Part shown: positions 14,036 to 17,077 of the stretch, piece after piece
Layout of the letters: each line of letters starts with the position of its first letter
Numbering within the stretch: the first letter of the stretch is position 1
From: Vulcanimicrobiia bacterium
GTDB taxonomy: Bacteria > Eremiobacterota > Eremiobacteria > Baltobacterales > Baltobacteraceae
NCBI GenBank assembly: GCA_024281135.1
Contig: JAMXLG010000434.1
Span: forward strand, 1 to 17,077
Reading direction: 5' to 3'
DNA length: 17,077 nucleotides
Made by a program: the position numbers and the translations under genes
The notes under the pieces: model-generated
Told to the model about the DNA's origin: nothing
Database searches by the model: none
Seen by the model: the letters and a program-made list of their open reading frames with translations, nothing else

Positions 14036-17000
14036 TTACTCCTCGCCCTCCGCTCCTTCTTCGCGCTCACCGAACTCGGCGGCCCATTCGCCTAGTGGCT
14101 GTCCTACGCGCTTGCGCTCGCGTCGCGGTACGGGTTTCTCGAAACGGTCGGTGTTCTGCGGTGCGCGCCGTCCGTGCCGGATGTTGCACGTCAGGGTCTT
14201 CGACTCATGAATCGAGACGTTGGGGTCAAGCGCGATCGCGATGAGATTGCCGACGCTGTCTCCACGCGCAAGTCCGACAAGATCCCCGTAGTTATATGGA
14301 ATGCCGATTTGATGAACGCGTTTTACCTTACCCTTCGAGCCGATTCGCAGCGGAGCCATGCGACCGCTTACGAGCGCGCGCGCTTCCATCTCGCCGACCG
14401 CAGTTGAGATCGTCACCCAGTCGCCGCTCTTGATGCCCTTTTCAACGGCAAGGTCCGGATCGATTTCGCAGAACGCGGCGGGCTGCAACTCCGCAAGCCA
14501 CGGAACGTAACGTGTCATGATTCCCGACTGTTCGGTAACGCGGTAGGTCGTCAGCACGTACGGGTACTCGTGGTCCACCGGTTTATTGTATGGATTGTCG
14601 TGGCGATGCCATTCGCCGAGCGTCGGATTGCTCTGCTGTTTGTAGAGTTCATTGTGCACGACGGATTGCAACGGTTCGTAATGCGCCGGAACGGGAGCAT
14701 CCTTCAATCCGCCGGCGACGAAGAGGTGTCCGCGTCCGTCGTTCATCATAATGAACGGGTCCGCGCCGGAGTGCGCATCCAGGCCCTTTCCCGCGGGATC
14801 TGCGGGTGTGTCGGGCGCTTTCGTTTTGATGAAATCGGGAACGTCGATGCCGGTCCATTCGCCTTTGCTTGCGTCCCACCACACGTATTTCTTGCGCTCG
14901 CTCCACGGCTTGCCGTCGGGGTCGGCCGACGCGCGGTTGTAGAGCGTGCGCCGGTTTGCGGGCCACGAAAATCCCCAGTTCGGTGCCGTGTATGGCCCGC
15001 TTGCGTCGCGATTGCGCGCGCGGTTCGTCGTCTTATCGGGGCAAACACCGGAGTAAATCCAGCCACCGCACGCGGTGGATCCGTCTTCTTTCAATTCGGC
15101 AAATCCGGCGACTTGCTCGTTGTCCGCGACGCGGTAGCCGTTGATCTCCTGCAACACTTTGAGGACGGAGGGCTCACCCTTTGCGCGCCCGTGCGGATCA
15201 TCGTGGTCGTAGTGCCACGACATATGCTGGATCGGACGATCTTTAGGGTCGGTCGAATCCGCATACAACTCTTTGAGACGTTTCGCAAACCAGTTAAAAT
15301 ACCACGCATCGCTCTTGGATTCGCCCGCCGGTTCGACGGCCTTGTCGTGCCACTGCAGCAGGCGGCTCGTCTGCGTCATCGTGCCTTCTTTTTCGAGTAC
15401 CGTAGCAGCGGGAAGAAAGAAGACTTCAGTCGCGATCTTGCTCGGATCGGCGCCTTCGCGCCGCCAGAATGACACCGTTTCGTTGTCGTAGCTGTCGATG
15501 TTGACGAACCACTCGAGCCGTTCCATCGCAGTTTTCACGAGCTCCGCATTCTGCCCGGACGCGCCGGGGTTTTGCCCGATCGCGAAATAGCCTTTGATAA
15601 CTCCGTCCTTCATCGCGAAGGTCATCGGCAGCATCGAATGATCGCCGATCAACTGCGGCAGATACTCGAAACAGTATCCGTTTTCGGCCGTCGCGTGTTC
15701 GCCATAGAACGCTTTGAGTAGCGAAATCACGTACTTCGGCGCGTTCGCCCACCAGCCGGTCGGTCTCGTGCACTCCTTGAGATATGTTTCGAGCGTTTGC
15801 TCCTCGCGTTTCGCCGAGGGCATCGGAAGATAGCCCGGGAGAAGATCGTAGAGCGTCGCGATGTCGGTTGCGCCTTGAATGTCTGCGTGTCCGCGCAACG
15901 CCATGATGCCGCCGCCGGGACGGCCGATGTTGCCGAGCAGCAACTGCAACACGGCAGCCGTGCGAATGAACTGCACGCCGGCGGTGTGCTGCGTCCAACC
16001 GACCGCATAGGCAAACGCCGTCGTCTTCTCGCGGCCGCTGTTTTCCGCGAGCAAGTTCGCAATCTTCAAAAGCGTTGCTTTAGGTGTTCCACAGACGTGC
16101 TCTACCATCTCAGGCGTGTAGCGCGAATAGTGGCGGCGAACGATGTTGAGCACGCAGCGCGGATGCTGGAGGGTCGGATCGCGCTTAACGTGACCGTGCT
16201 CGTCCCTCTCGTACGCCCATGTTCCGGTGTCGTACGTGCGCCGTTCGTGATCATAGCCGGAGAAGAGTCCGTCGAGATCTTCGGTGTCCTTGAAGTGCTC
16301 GCCGACAATGTTCGATGCGTTGGTGTATGCGGCAACGTACTCTTTGAAGTACCGCTCGTTGCTCAGCACGTAATTGATGATACCGCCGAGGAACGCGATA
16401 TCCGTACCGCTTCGAATCGGCGCATAGATGTCCGCCGTGGCCGACGTGCGCGTGAAACGCGGATCAACGTGAATGATCGTCGCTCCGCGCTCTTTCGCCT
16501 TCATGACGAAGCGATACGCGACCGGATGCGCTTCAGCAAAGTTCGAGCCTTCGATCAGGATGCAGTCCGCGTTCACGAGATCGGGAACCCACACGGTGGC
16601 GCCGCCGCGCCCGAACGAGGTGCCCAGACCGGGCACCGTCGAGGAGTGTCATATTCGAGCTTGGTTTTCGATCGATACCACGCCGAGCGAGTGCATCAAC
16701 TTGCCCAGCATGTAATTCTCTTCGATGCCGAACGTGGCTCCGCCAAGCGAAGCGATTCCGAGCGTGTGGTTGACACGGCGTTTCTCGCCCGAGTCCGGGT
16801 TGGTCCATTCGCGCGCGAAGGTTTTTTCGCGCGTGTCTTTCACCAACTGGGCGATGCGTTCGAGCGCCCACTCCAACGGCCGCTCTTCATAGCGATCCGA
16901 GTACGGTGCGCGATACTTCACCGTCGTCCATCGTTGATCGTTCACCGTGAATCCGAAAATCGCCGATCCCTTCGGACAAAGATGTCCGCCGTTGATCGGA

Positions 17001-17077
17001 CTCTCGGGATTGCCTTCGACGTCGAGCAACGTTCCATCGTCATCGACATAGGCAAGCAAACTGCAACCGACGGCACA
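14036..17077 (-). CDS. fdhA: Selenocysteine formate dehydrogenase catalytic subunit (5' end outside window)
   Basis: This is a molybdo/tungsto-bis-MGD enzyme that oxidises formate to CO2. About 1013 residues are visible, and the frame continues past the right edge. It begins inside the [4Fe-4S] motif (CAVGC, then LCPKG with the last cysteine). An in-frame UGA at 16649-16651 falls between ENQARI and HSSTVPGLG, exactly where FdnG-type enzymes have selenocysteine followed by His. Downstream, GTSFGRGG, GSNFAEAHP, GNIGRPGGGI and the C-terminal molybdopterin-binding domain (about visible residue 835 onward, from YPYVLTTYRV) continue in the same frame. The apparent stop splits naive gene calls into a 136-residue piece and an 866-residue piece. 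E. coli FdnG is 1015 residues. The Tat signal and first cysteine would lie outside the window, so export is not shown here. Confidence 0.95.
16616..16651 (-). promoter_or_regulatory. Bacterial SECIS element with UGA selenocysteine codon
   Basis: Reading the minus strand, the UGA (16651-16649) is followed by 11 bases and then a perfect 7-bp stem, GGUGCCC (16637-16631) with GGGCACC (16625-16619), closed by the five-base loop GGUCU (16630-16626). Past one bulged C at 16638 the stem extends by CGA/UCG. From memory, the E. coli fdhF element has the same 11-base spacing and the same GGUCU loop, which SelB binds to insert selenocysteine. The hairpin also encodes conserved protein sequence, as these elements do. 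Confidence 0.92.

Noticed and set aside
14570..15472. 300-residue plus-strand frame inside fdhA
   Set aside because: It is antisense to well-conserved formate dehydrogenase sequence and has no recognisable motif.
16636..16651. fdhA as two genes or a frameshifted pseudogene
   Set aside because: The two halves are in the same frame, separated only by UGA at the known selenocysteine position, with a SECIS hairpin right after it. No frameshift is needed.

Overview
The window looks like chromosomal DNA from a GC-rich bacterium, with tightly packed genes and little intergenic space. Many starts have no clear Shine-Dalgarno sequence and overlap the stop of the gene before. No rRNA, tRNA, CRISPR array, phage or insertion sequence is visible. 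The taxon cannot be fixed from sequence alone. The gene content (selenoprotein formate dehydrogenase with an NrfD-type anchor, PolX, a short-form nicotinate phosphoribosyltransferase and a REP-like palindrome) would suit an environmental lineage such as Eremiobacterota or a related deep-branching phylum, but this is only a weak guess.

Left part (1-3651, + strand). A GT4 glycosyltransferase overlaps an SDR-family oxidoreductase. These are followed by a Rieske ferredoxin and a small HTH protein whose start overlaps the ferredoxin stop (ATGA). A DJ-1/PfpI-family protein that has lost its nucleophilic cysteine comes next. The run ends at a bidirectional hairpin terminator framed by a 25-bp inverted repeat (3681-3778).

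Middle (3770-6102, - strand). A contiguous operon encodes a nicotinate phosphoribosyltransferase (NAD salvage), an ABC-ATPase-like protein with an eroded nucleotide-binding site, and a six-helix membrane protein. The stop codon of the membrane protein lies inside the right arm of the inverted repeat. Only 29 bp away, and divergent, is a + strand operon (6132-11370). It encodes PolX (family X polymerase with a PHP nuclease domain), an alpha/beta hydrolase and a large hybrid-like sensor histidine kinase with GAF, PAS and degenerate receiver regions.

Right part (11360-17077, - strand). This is a formate dehydrogenase operon in the order fdhA-fdhB-nrfD-fdhD. The catalytic subunit is interrupted by an in-frame UGA at 16649-16651. 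The flanking protein sequence matches the selenocysteine site of FdnG-type enzymes, and the UGA is followed 11 nt later by a hairpin with a GGUCU apical loop, the form of a bacterial SECIS element. The two apparent reading frames are therefore one selenoprotein gene, which continues past the right edge of the window. FdhB would carry electrons through four [4Fe-4S] clusters to an NrfD-type quinone-interacting membrane subunit, replacing the usual cytochrome b anchor. FdhD supplies the sulfur needed to activate the molybdenum cofactor.

Notable oddities are the selenocysteine recoding site, the NrfD anchor, three proteins with missing catalytic residues (DJ-1-like, ABC-ATPase-like, SDR), a pseudoreceiver on the kinase, and the palindrome that supplies a stop codon.
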